Positions 1 through 5,285 of a DNA stretch of 6,870 bases are shown in pieces; position 1 is the stretch's first letter, and each line of letters starts with the position of its first letter. A program made the position numbers and the translations under genes. The notes beneath the pieces are model-generated. The model was not told the DNA's origin and did no database searches. It saw only the letters and a list, made by a program, of their open reading frames with translations. Origin of the DNA: Deltaproteobacteria bacterium (GTDB lineage: Bacteria > Desulfobacterota > Desulfobacteria > Desulfobacterales > C00003060); NCBI GenBank assembly GCA_019309815.1, contig JAFDFO010000113.1, positions 1 through 6,870 on the forward strand, given 5' to 3'.

Positions 1-299
1 GAGGCCAGCATAGCCATGACAATGGAGCGCATGGACAGGACGAGCCCACCGGGGGTGTCAAGCTGAATCACGAGGCAAACAGCCCCTTCGCTGGAGGCCT
101 TTTCCATACTTCTTATCACGTATTGTGCTAAACCCGGATTGATCGTGCCGGAGACTTCCATCACGTAGATATCTCCAGTGTCAGCCCAAGCAGTGGGCAC
201 AACGGCGCCCGAGAGAATACCTGTCAATGCCAGTCCCAGAAACGCACTCCTTGGCAAGACTTTCATAAAGCGTTCAATGAGGGCCCTAAGTCTTTTCAT
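1..299 (-). CDS. NfeD-like membrane-bound serine protease (ClpP class), N-terminal part only
   Basis: The reverse strand from the ATG at 299 reads open to the window edge, giving 99 residues. Residues 1-39 look like a signal peptide: basic start, hydrophobic stretch about 19-34, and a likely cleavage site after Ala-Trp-Ala at 37-39. The mature part begins with a strand and the segment EVSGTINPGLAQYVIRSME (48-66), then LVIQLDTPGG (76-85). Both are hallmarks of the NfeD/SppA-like protease domain; the glycine pair after DTP belongs to the substrate-binding or oxyanion region. Family knowledge: the catalytic Ser/Lys dyad and the C-terminal membrane and OB-fold parts come later and lie off the window. 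These proteases act on membrane proteins, often with a stomatin-like partner. An AGGAGG lies only 3 nt before this ATG. A second in-frame ATG at 266 would give a more typical 28-residue signal peptide but has no ribosome site, so the start is not certain. The gene overlaps the end of the uracil-DNA glycosylase gene by 14 nt. Confidence 0.86.
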   Translation of the reverse strand, partial: MKRLRALIERFMKVLPRSAFLGLALTGILSGAVVPTAWADTGDIYVMEVSGTINPGLAQYVIRSMEKASSEGAVCLVIQLDTPGGLVLSMRSIVMAMLA

Positions 300-990
300 A
301 AGCCTCCTGAAGTCTCTGCATATCCTGCCAGACATCGGCCTTCTTTGAAGGATTCCGCAGAAGATACGCAGGGTGATATGTGGGAAGGAGATCGATTCCC
401 TCATAGGCATAGAAGCGTCCTCGCAATCGCGAAATCGGCGTGTTGGTTCCCAGAAGGGTCTGGGCGGCAAAGGTGCCCAGGGCACATATGAACCTGGGGC
501 CTATGGTTTTTAACTGCCGCCGGAGAAAAGGGATGCATGCGGCAATCTCGTCGGGCTCCGGGTTTCGATTCCCCGGAGGCCGGCACTTTATGATATTACA
601 GATATAGACATCCTCTCGGGTCAAGCCGATGGCCTGGAGGATCCTGGTGAGGAGTTGGCCGGCCTTACCCACAAACGGCTGACCCTGTATATCCTCCTCG
701 TAGCCCGGCCCTTCGCCCACGAAGACCAGCTTTGCCCTGGGGTTCCCGAATCCAAAAACGATATTCTTCCTCCCCGTGTGCAGTTTGCATCTCCGGCAGG
801 CCCCAAGATCATCCCGGATCATGTCCAGGCTTTCTGCCATGCCCCTTTTTCCCCAGCTCTCCAGAATCCTGAGCGTGTTATCTGAGAGGGCCACACCTGG
901 ATACCCTAAGCCCGCAATATACTCTAGATAGCCCGTGAAATCCTCTCGGATTTCAGCCAGGAGTCGGGCGGGGCTCTCGAAGTCAGTCAT
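286..990 (-). CDS. Uracil-DNA glycosylase, family 4 (iron-sulfur type)
   Basis: The 234-residue protein removes uracil from DNA (from cytosine deamination or dUMP misincorporation), the first step of base excision repair. Four cysteines fit the [4Fe-4S] ligands of family 4: Cys65 and Cys68 (CRRC), Cys136 (IIKCRPP) and Cys152. The catalytic/water-activating motif GEGPGYEED is at 92-100, the uracil-pocket region GQPFVGKAGQLL at 103-114, CN at 131-132, and the DNA-intercalation motif HPAYLLR at 206-212. Residues 1-55 are an N-terminal extension before the core, common in bacterial members. The ATG at 990 is the first possible start, because an in-frame TGA lies two codons upstream. There is no recognisable ribosome-binding site, and the start codon lies inside a heptamer repeat array. 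The end overlaps the NfeD-like gene by 14 nt, so the two are probably co-transcribed. It lies 159 bp downstream of coaBC on the same strand. The family assignment is firm; the start is less so. Confidence 0.95.
   Translation of the reverse strand: MTDFESPARLLAEIREDFTGYLEYIAGLGYPGVALSDNTLRILESWGKRGMAESLDMIRDDLGACRRCKLHTGRKNIVFGFGNPRAKLVFVGEGPGYEEDIQGQPFVGKAGQLLTRILQAIGLTREDVYICNIIKCRPPGNRNPEPDEIAACIPFLRRQLKTIGPRFICALGTFAAQTLLGTNTPISRLRGRFYAYEGIDLLPTYHPAYLLRNPSKKADVWQDMQRLQEAYEKT
303..308 (-). promoter_or_regulatory. Shine-Dalgarno site for the NfeD-like gene, inside the UDG reading frame
   Basis: The reverse strand reads AGGAGG followed by CTT and then ATG at 299. The match is perfect, but the 3-nt gap is shorter than usual. 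The site lies within the last codons of the upstream uracil-DNA glycosylase gene, which fits translational coupling of the two overlapping genes. Confidence 0.6.
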
Positions 991-1014
991 TGATCATTGG
1001 TCACTGGTCAGAAA
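987..1014 (+). repeat. Heptamer array, TCATTGG family
   Basis: Four 7-bp units in perfect phase, consensus TCAYTGR, starting at 987, 994, 1001 and 1008; the last is degenerate. The first unit overlaps the first codons of the uracil-DNA glycosylase gene. Read on the minus strand, the units contain ATG, and the gene's start codon is one of them. Orientation is given arbitrarily on the plus strand. Confidence 0.6.
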
Positions 1015-1041
1015 GGCGCCAGGCGTTGTCTGTTCACCGTG

Positions 1042-1076
1042 GCGCAAAGCGCATAGAGCATAGCGCATGGCGTTAA
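1042..1076 (+). repeat. Heptamer array, GCGCATA family
   Basis: Five consecutive 7-bp units of consensus GCGCATA, starting at 1042, 1049, 1056, 1063 and 1070, with one to three mismatches each. It lies between coaBC and the uracil-DNA glycosylase gene, and differs in sequence from the arrays on either side of it. It resembles the GCGC-rich array after the lipoprotein gene (2373-2438). It contains no coding potential of its own. Confidence 0.7.
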
Positions 1077-1098
1077 GCCAAAGCCAAAAAGAATCTGT

Positions 1099-1133
1099 TT
1101 TTCAATCGTCAATCTTCAATCATCAATCTTCAA
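1099..1133 (+). repeat. Heptamer array, NNTCAAT family
   Basis: Five consecutive 7-bp units ending in TCAAT, starting at 1099, 1106, 1113, 1120 and 1127; only the first two bases of each unit vary. On the minus strand the unit is ATTGANN. The array ends 16 bp before the coaBC stop codon at 1150-1152, so it lies in the 3' untranslated region of coaBC. No terminator hairpin is visible in this stretch. Confidence 0.75.
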
Positions 1134-1149
1134 TTGTAAGTGATCGTCT

Positions 1150-2352
1150 CTACTTCTGCTTCATCTCCAGGATTCTGTCAAACAACACGTCCGCCAAGGC
1201 TGACTTCTCCATGAGCGGCAAGGCCTCGTTCCGACCATCTCTATAGAAAAGACTCACCTGATTCGTATCTGAACCAAACCCCGAATCAGCCTGTCCAATG
1301 AGATTGCCAACAATGAGATCCAGGTTCTTCGCATTCAGTTTGGCTGAGGCGTTCTGCTGCAAGTCCCGAGTTTCTGCCGCAAAACCGACCAGGATCTGGC
1401 TTTTCTTGTTTTCTCCCAATGTTTTCAAGATATCCGCTGTCCGTTCAAGGGGCAAACACTCGGCCATCTCCTCTTTCTTTATCTTGTGTTCCAAGGGGTT
1501 CGCCGGCCGCCAATCTGCCACTGCAGCGGCCATAATGGTGATTGTGGCCTTTTCCGCAGCACCGATCACTGCATCGAACATCTCCTGGGCGGTTTTTACC
1601 CGGATCCCTCTTACCCCCAAAGGGTCAGGTAGTGCCGTCGGTCCCGTAATCAACACCACTTCTGCTCCCCGCCTCCGCGCAACGCGTGCGATGAGATGTC
1701 CCATCTTGCCGGAAGACGGATTGCTGATGAACCTGGCCGGATCGACCGGTTCGTGAGTGGGTCCGGCCGTGACCAGGATTTGTTCTCCCGCCAGATCGTT
1801 TGGACACAGGAGTGAACGGACCTCCTCTGCAATGGTCCCTACATCCGGCAATCGACCGGGCCCCTCTCGACCGCAGGCGAGCGACCCTGCCTCGGGACGC
1901 AGCACGGTGATCCCGGGCCGTTCCAGCCGTGTTATGTTCTCCTGAACAATGGGATTTTCATACATGTTCGTGTTCATGGATGGACAAACCAGGATTGGCG
2001 CTCGAACTGCCAGAATAAAGGTGGTTAGGGGATCGTCGGCTATCCCATGGGCCATCTTGCCGATGGTATTGGCGGTGGCGGGCGCGATGACCACGGCATC
2101 CGCCTCCTCTGCCCATGCGATGTGACGAAACGGAGCGCCGTCCTGCCCCCCAAACATGTCGGTCCACACCGACTCTCCTGAAAGGGCCTCAAAAGTAGCG
2201 ACGCCGACAAATGCCTGTGCGGCCTCGGTCATAATCACTCGGGTGCGGGCACCCGCCTTCACAAGGACTCTAAGAAAATCGGCCGCCTTGTAAGCGGCAA
2301 TCCCGCCGCACACTCCGAGTACAATGCTCTTGTCCTTCAGTGGATCTGACAT
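1150..2352 (-). CDS. coaBC: Bifunctional phosphopantothenoylcysteine decarboxylase / phosphopantothenate-cysteine ligase
   Basis: This 400-residue cytosolic enzyme makes two steps of coenzyme A synthesis: CTP-dependent joining of cysteine to 4'-phosphopantothenate, then FMN-dependent decarboxylation to 4'-phosphopantetheine. The CoaC domain spans about 1-180: GGIAAYK at 16-22, catalytic His77 in FRHIAWA, the PATANT loop at 91-96, Asn127 in PSMNTNMY, and Cys160 in ACGREGPGRL, the flexible-flap cysteine. The CoaB domain spans about 188-400: VTAGPTHEPVD at 194-204, NPSSGKMG at 211-218, AAAVADWRP at 275-283, HKIKK at 289-293 and GFAAET at 323-328. Length and residue spacing match the E. coli enzyme closely. 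The usual late motif NDV is NLI here (350-352), followed by GFGSDTNQ. The ATG at 2352 has only a weak GAGAG-like ribosome site. The 86-bp gap from the lipoprotein gene is mostly repeat array; co-transcription with it is possible. No separate promoter was recognised. Confidence 0.97.
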   Translation of the reverse strand: MSDPLKDKSIVLGVCGGIAAYKAADFLRVLVKAGARTRVIMTEAAQAFVGVATFEALSGESVWTDMFGGQDGAPFRHIAWAEEADAVVIAPATANTIGKMAHGIADDPLTTFILAVRAPILVCPSMNTNMYENPIVQENITRLERPGITVLRPEAGSLACGREGPGRLPDVGTIAEEVRSLLCPNDLAGEQILVTAGPTHEPVDPARFISNPSSGKMGHLIARVARRRGAEVVLITGPTALPDPLGVRGIRVKTAQEMFDAVIGAAEKATITIMAAAVADWRPANPLEHKIKKEEMAECLPLERTADILKTLGENKKSQILVGFAAETRDLQQNASAKLNAKNLDLIVGNLIGQADSGFGSDTNQVSLFYRDGRNEALPLMEKSALADVLFDRILEMKQK

Positions 2353-2372
2353 CTAACTCTCTGCTATCGACA

Positions 2373-2438
2373 GAGCACAGACCCTGGCGCACAGCGAAAA
2401 ATGCTCTACGCTCTGCCCTCTGCACTCTGCGCTTTGCG
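2373..2438 (+). repeat. Heptamer array, GCNCTCT/GCGCACA family, abutting the lipoprotein stop codon
   Basis: About nine 7-bp units keep one phase from 2373 to 2438. The left part (2373-2400) is degenerate, of GNGCACA type. The right part (2401-2438) is well conserved as GCNCTCT, units starting at 2401, 2408, 2415, 2422 and 2429. The array touches the lipoprotein stop codon at 2439-2441 with no gap and fills most of the 86-bp space before coaBC. It would be transcribed if the two genes share a message. Confidence 0.7.
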
Positions 2439-2930
2439 TTACTTCAACAACAGCCCCTCATCTTTAGTTGCCGTGCTAGGGGCTACCCAGATCTCAACCT
2501 CAGTGTCGAATCTTTGTTCAGTAATGTTGATAATGCAGCTCCGATTCGCCTTAGTGAAAAACAAGATCGTGCGGGGAGACTTGAAAGAACTATTCAAACG
2601 CCAGTTATCCTTTGCCATGTTGCTATCAAAAAATCTGATGAGGGAGTTTAGCTCCACCCGCCCTGACAGTACCAAGACTCCGGCTGTGAACTCATCCGTA
2701 TGGTAGACAAAAGACCGCTTTTTGTCGACCTTCAGCTCTGATGGGATGAGAACATCATCAAAGTCATAGTAAAGTGGTGTTGGCGTATCATCCGGCTCGG
2801 TTGCAGCATACTCGGCTTCCTCTATGGCTGTGCTGCTTGACTTCGGTTTAGCACAACCCGCGACGACCGCAAAAACAAACAACAGTGCTGAAATCCCTAC
2901 AAGAACCCTGAATCTTCTCAAATCTGTCAT
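2439..2930 (-). CDS. Small predicted lipoprotein, family not recognised
   Basis: With the start at 2930 the protein has 163 residues. A longer reading frame begins at 3035, but an AGGAGG placed 8 nt upstream of the ATG at 2930 and a textbook lipoprotein signal support the shorter form. Residues 1-25 are a signal: basic MTDLRRFR, hydrophobic core 9-24, and lipobox Val-Ala-Gly-Cys with lipidated Cys26. Residues 27-52 are a Ser/Pro/acidic linker. Residues 53-151 form a compact domain with alternating strands and one likely helix. Notable pieces are YHTDEFTAG (76-84), a helix LNSLIRFFDSNMAKDNW (94-110), RTILFFTKANRSCIINI (120-136) and VEIWVAP (145-151). The residue after Cys26 is Ala rather than Asp, so outer-membrane sorting is likely if the usual +2 rule applies. 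I cannot assign a function. A promoter upstream and coaBC downstream suggest it may head a transcript into coaBC. Confidence 0.8.
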   Translation of the reverse strand: MTDLRRFRVLVGISALLFVFAVVAGCAKPKSSSTAIEEAEYAATEPDDTPTPLYYDFDDVLIPSELKVDKKRSFVYHTDEFTAGVLVLSGRVELNSLIRFFDSNMAKDNWRLNSSFKSPRTILFFTKANRSCIINITEQRFDTEVEIWVAPSTATKDEGLLLK

Positions 2931-2938
2931 AACCATCC

Positions 2939-2944
2939 CCTCCT
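2939..2944 (-). promoter_or_regulatory. Shine-Dalgarno site that fixes the lipoprotein start
   Basis: The reverse strand reads AGGAGG, then 8 nt, then the ATG at 2930. Another ATG two codons upstream is only 2 nt from the site and is less likely. This spacing, with the signal peptide that follows, argues against the longer frame beginning at 3035. Confidence 0.75.
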
Positions 2945-3006
2945 GCTTATCATTTGTCTTTGATGCTACCCTCACACAGTGATTCCCACTGGTAAAGCCG
3001 CACCTA

Positions 3007-3035
3007 TTTCTACCAATGTGACGAAGTATAGTCAA
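3007..3035 (-). promoter_or_regulatory. Sigma-70-type promoter candidate for the lipoprotein gene
   Basis: On the minus strand, TTGACT (3035-3030) and TAGAAA (3012-3007) are separated by exactly 17 bp: five of six matches to the -35 consensus and four of six to the -10. Transcription would start near 3000, giving a leader of about 70 nt before the ATG at 2930. A GAATGCG heptamer array begins 7 bp upstream of the -35 box. Confidence 0.5.
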
Positions 3036-3041
3036 GTGATG

Positions 3042-3094
3042 GAATGGGGAATGCGGAGTATCGAATGCGGAATGCGGAGTGCGGAATGCGGAAT
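3042..3094 (+). repeat. Heptamer array, GAATGCG family (plus orientation)
   Basis: Seven and a half 7-bp units in unbroken phase, consensus GARTGCG, starting at 3042, 3049, 3056, 3063, 3070, 3077, 3084 and 3091. Only the third unit is strongly diverged. It lies just upstream of the lipoprotein promoter. It is the reverse complement of the CATTCCG family at 3229-3362 and 5171-5202. Confidence 0.85.
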
Positions 3095-3228
3095 AAAAGA
3101 ACTATTGGGTGGTTGGTAGGGAGCATGTAGTGCCTTCTGGCTGATCTGAATGAGCATCTTTTTTAGACCATTTCTTTTAAGTGAAAACCCTGTGCTTGAC
3201 TGTCTCGTTCATTACGGAACTTGTCTTT
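3095..3228. other. 134-bp spacer between inverted heptamer arrays
   Basis: This stretch lies in the 435-bp gap between the lipoprotein start and the permease stop, and is the only part that is neither repeat nor promoter. I see no convincing gene, tRNA, terminator or named RNA motif in it. Short frames that run through it owe their length to the adjoining repeats. Confidence 0.4.
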
Positions 3229-3362
3229 CATTCCGCACTCTGCATTCGATATTCCGAATTGCGCCTGACGGCTTGAAAACATTCCCGCACTCCCCATTCC
3301 GCACTCCGCATTGGGTATTCCGCACTCCGAATTGGGTATTCCGCATTCGAGACTCCGCATTG
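3229..3362 (+). repeat. Heptamer array, CATTCCG family, just after the permease stop codon
   Basis: Two blocks of 7-bp units, 3229-3263 (five units) and 3280-3362 (about twelve units, the first of 8 bp), separated by 16 bp of unrelated sequence. Consensus CAYTCCG, with TATTCCG, AATTGGG and CATTGGG variants. In the second block a 14-bp segment starting TTGGGTATTCCGCA recurs at 3311 and 3332, a 21-bp higher-order period of three units. The array ends 3 bp from the permease stop codon (3366-3368). It is the inverted form of the array at 3042-3094. Confidence 0.85.
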
Positions 3363-3365
3363 TTT

Positions 3366-5060
3366 CTATTGTTCCAGACGGGAGAGCATCTTCAACCCAA
3401 ATCGCATGGGCCAGAACAGGGCCACCAGATTAATACCTGCCACTAATATGAAGGAGACAGAAATCCAGATCCAGTGAACCAGTGGTATGGCCTCCCCGCG
3501 CAGCCTGGCCATGAAAATTGTGTAAACCGGTCCGGCCTCCAGGATAATGACCGATCCAATGAAACCAACGCACAGGAACATAAAGAGCATACCTCCAAAC
3601 CCGGTGGCCGCCTGGGCCACGTTCTCCAGACGAAAATTAGGATAGGCAGCACCCAAACCCACGCCCATAGCGGTGATGCCGAACACCATGAAGAAGACCG
3701 TTATTGTGGAAAGCCCCATCATGAAAGGGGTCACGGAAAGGAGCGTATTTGTAGCCACGATGAGTATCTCAGACAGGACAAGCAAAGGGATCAGGTAAGT
3801 CCAGAACTTCACCCACAGGAAGGTCTTCAGCCGGAGAGGCCCCGATCTTATGAGCCAGAAGGCTTCCCCCTCGATACTTACAGCCGGGAATACGAAGCGT
3901 ACTGCCATGGCAGCGAGCACAAAACCGGCCAGGCCCATGTTCAGGAATGCCAAAATGTTTTGAAGATAGAAGGTTTGGATCGGTGCCTTCTCAATGGGAA
4001 GGACCTTGAAATTGTAAAGATAGACAACGATGAGGGCCACCAGCAGAAAAAGCTGAGACCATTGGGTGTTATCGCGAAAGAAGGTCTTGATGTCTTTCGC
4101 CAGGAGGGCCCTCACCTTGCCGGAGCTCAGCCACGTCTGTTTTGAAGGCGTTCCGGCAGCCTTCTTTCTGCGCCTTGGTCCCCGGCGGGCCACCTGTGCC
4201 TTTGATACCCCCTTGAAATAAAAGGCACGAGAGAGTTTCGTCGCAATGAAGATGAGGGAAAGGGCACCTGTCCAGCAAAGCCCCAGATGGAACAACGCCG
4301 AACTATTGATGCCTGTCAAAGCAGGCCACAACGTCTCAAGCATCCATGTGGTCGGCAAAAATGGCGAACCCGGGGCCTCGAGAGATCTGAGATACCCCGT
4401 CAGGGTCGCCAGGGCGTCGGGATCTACGAGCCGCTCCGGTCTCATGAATCGAAACATGAAGTACAAGAGGATGACCAGAACCATGGAGAGGAAAACAAAA
4501 ATGTCTCGCATGCGATTGGCCGGAAGCGCGACCACCAGCAACAGGACCACCAGTGTGCCGATGGCGGAAGCGAGCAGACAAAACGGGATGAGCGAGCCGA
4601 CGAGGATCAGATAGAACCACAAGCCCGCGTCGTACACCAGCGCATAGGCCAAGAAGACGGGCAGGCCAAACAGGAACAGCATCCAGGAGCTGTCAAAGGT
4701 GCTCTCCATCGAACGAGCCAGAAACACCTTGTCAACTCTGATAGGGGCTGCGTGGACCAGCGGGAGGTCCTTTGAAAGATAAAGCGTGGACAGCGCCGTA
4801 AGGATGCTGCTGAACACGAGCACAGAAAAGAAGGTCAGGAGCACCATGGAAAGAAGCTTGCGGGCCAGGACGTCGCCAAACCCTTCAATGCTGTGAAAGT
4901 AAAGGAGGACCCTATAAACGACGGCAAAGATGCCTGCCCAGAAGAACAAGCTTATCAGGGCAAGGAGAATCTTTACCCAGGCCTTCCCTTCAAGCCGCCC
5001 CCGGAGCCGGTGCCTGAAGGACCATACGCGGGGTTTCAGCAATGTGAGTACAGTGTGCAT
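3366..5060 (-). CDS. ABC exporter membrane protein, fused two-module (ABC-2-like) permease
   Basis: The 564-residue protein has about twelve hydrophobic segments, near residues 30-53, 71-95, 126-144, 149-178, 187-206, 256-275, 335-352, 368-390, 417-440, 446-470, 487-509 and 530-551. A basic, proline-containing linker (about 285-312, with RRGPRRRKK) divides two six-segment halves. Each half carries a similar amphipathic motif after its second segment: LPLVHAAPIRVDKVFLAR (99-116) and AFWLIRSGPLRLKTFLWVK (400-418). Such motifs are typical of ABC-2 type export permeases at the contact with the ATPase. I infer an inner-membrane export permease with both modules in one chain, resembling the group annotated as putative ABC exporter. 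It has no Walker motifs, and no ATPase gene is in the window, so substrate and partner are unknown. The ATG at 5060 lacks a ribosome site and is preceded by a nonamer array, so the start is provisional. The gene is flanked on both sides by CATTCCG heptamer arrays. Confidence 0.8.
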   Translation of the reverse strand: MHTVLTLLKPRVWSFRHRLRGRLEGKAWVKILLALISLFFWAGIFAVVYRVLLYFHSIEGFGDVLARKLLSMVLLTFFSVLVFSSILTALSTLYLSKDLPLVHAAPIRVDKVFLARSMESTFDSSWMLFLFGLPVFLAYALVYDAGLWFYLILVGSLIPFCLLASAIGTLVVLLLVVALPANRMRDIFVFLSMVLVILLYFMFRFMRPERLVDPDALATLTGYLRSLEAPGSPFLPTTWMLETLWPALTGINSSALFHLGLCWTGALSLIFIATKLSRAFYFKGVSKAQVARRGPRRRKKAAGTPSKQTWLSSGKVRALLAKDIKTFFRDNTQWSQLFLLVALIVVYLYNFKVLPIEKAPIQTFYLQNILAFLNMGLAGFVLAAMAVRFVFPAVSIEGEAFWLIRSGPLRLKTFLWVKFWTYLIPLLVLSEILIVATNTLLSVTPFMMGLSTITVFFMVFGITAMGVGLGAAYPNFRLENVAQAATGFGGMLFMFLCVGFIGSVIILEAGPVYTIFMARLRGEAIPLVHWIWISVSFILVAGINLVALFWPMRFGLKMLSRLEQ

Positions 5061-5070
5061 AAGAAACTGA

Positions 5071-5150
5071 AAGTGTCCAGAGTGCCTAAAAGTGCGCTAA
5101 AGTTTAACTGAAAGTGCCTAAAATGCCTAGAGTGCGCTAAAGTGCCTAAA
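5071..5150 (+). repeat. Nonamer array, AAGTGCCTA family
   Basis: About eight units of 9-11 bp, consensus AAGTGCCTA, with clear copies at 5080, 5112, 5121 and 5140 and longer variants containing GTGCGCTA. On the minus strand the unit is TAGGCACTT. It occupies the 5' leader of the permease gene, starting 10 bp before its ATG, where a ribosome-binding site would be expected. Confidence 0.75.
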
Positions 5151-5170
5151 GTTGAAAGACAGTTATTTTT

Positions 5171-5202
5171 CATTCCGCATTCCGCACTCCCCACTCCGCA
5201 TT
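5171..5202 (+). repeat. Heptamer array, CATTCCG family, second locus
   Basis: Four and a half 7-bp units (consensus CAYTCCG) starting at 5171, 5178, 5185, 5192 and 5199. Same family and orientation as 3229-3362, so direct copies flank the permease gene. It ends 14 bp before the -35 box of the fbp promoter candidate. Confidence 0.8.
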
Positions 5203-5216
5203 AGGCCAACACTTCC

Positions 5217-5246
5217 TTGACAATGCGGAACAACTCTTAATACACT
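5217..5246 (+). promoter_or_regulatory. fbp: Sigma-70-type promoter candidate for fbp
   Basis: A perfect TTGACA at 5217-5222 is followed after 18 bp by TACACT (5241-5246), which matches four of six -10 positions including the key first two and the last. Transcription would start near 5253, leaving a leader of about 33 nt with a strong ribosome-binding site. I see no operator-like palindrome. Confidence 0.55.
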
Positions 5247-5273
5247 TAATCTTCATCAGAATAAAGACGAATT

Positions 5274-5280
5274 GAGGAGG
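5274..5280 (+). promoter_or_regulatory. fbp: Shine-Dalgarno site that supports the GTG start of fbp
   Basis: GAGGAGG is followed by 5 nt and then GTG at 5286. The next in-frame ATG (codon 7, 5304) is too far from this site, so GTG is the likely start. Confidence 0.75.
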
Positions 5281-5285
5281 GGACC

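Noticed and set aside
1085..1149. Intrinsic terminator after coaBC
   Set aside because: The T run near 1098-1102 is on the plus strand and no stable hairpin precedes a T run on the minus strand, so it does not suit coaBC.
1298..1756. Plus-strand frame of 152 codons
   Set aside because: It is antisense to coaBC, whose motifs are complete across this stretch.
2359..2375. CTCTG/CAGAG stem just upstream of the coaBC start
   Set aside because: The stem has only 5 bp with a 7-nt loop, and one arm lies at the edge of the neighbouring repeat array, so chance pairing is likely.
2340..2706. Two plus-strand frames of about 100 codons
   Set aside because: They run through the heptamer array and antisense to the lipoprotein gene. 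The minus-strand gene has promoter, ribosome site and signal peptide, and these have none.
2977..2991. CAGTG/CACTG inverted repeat in the lipoprotein leader as an operator
   Set aside because: Five base pairs around a 5-nt gap is too little to call an operator or riboswitch without further copies.
3163..3360. Minus-strand frame of 65 codons with ECGIPN-type protein repeats
   Set aside because: It is produced by the heptamer array with its 21-bp period, has no ribosome site, and lies entirely in the repeat-filled intergenic space.
3042..3362. CRISPR array
   Set aside because: Units are 7 bp and contiguous, without spacers of constant length; no cas genes are present.
3474..4145. Long plus-strand frame of 223 codons
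   Set aside because: It is the antisense of the permease gene. Its composition is very rich in Gln, His, Glu and Arg with no domain, as expected from the complement of a hydrophobic protein.
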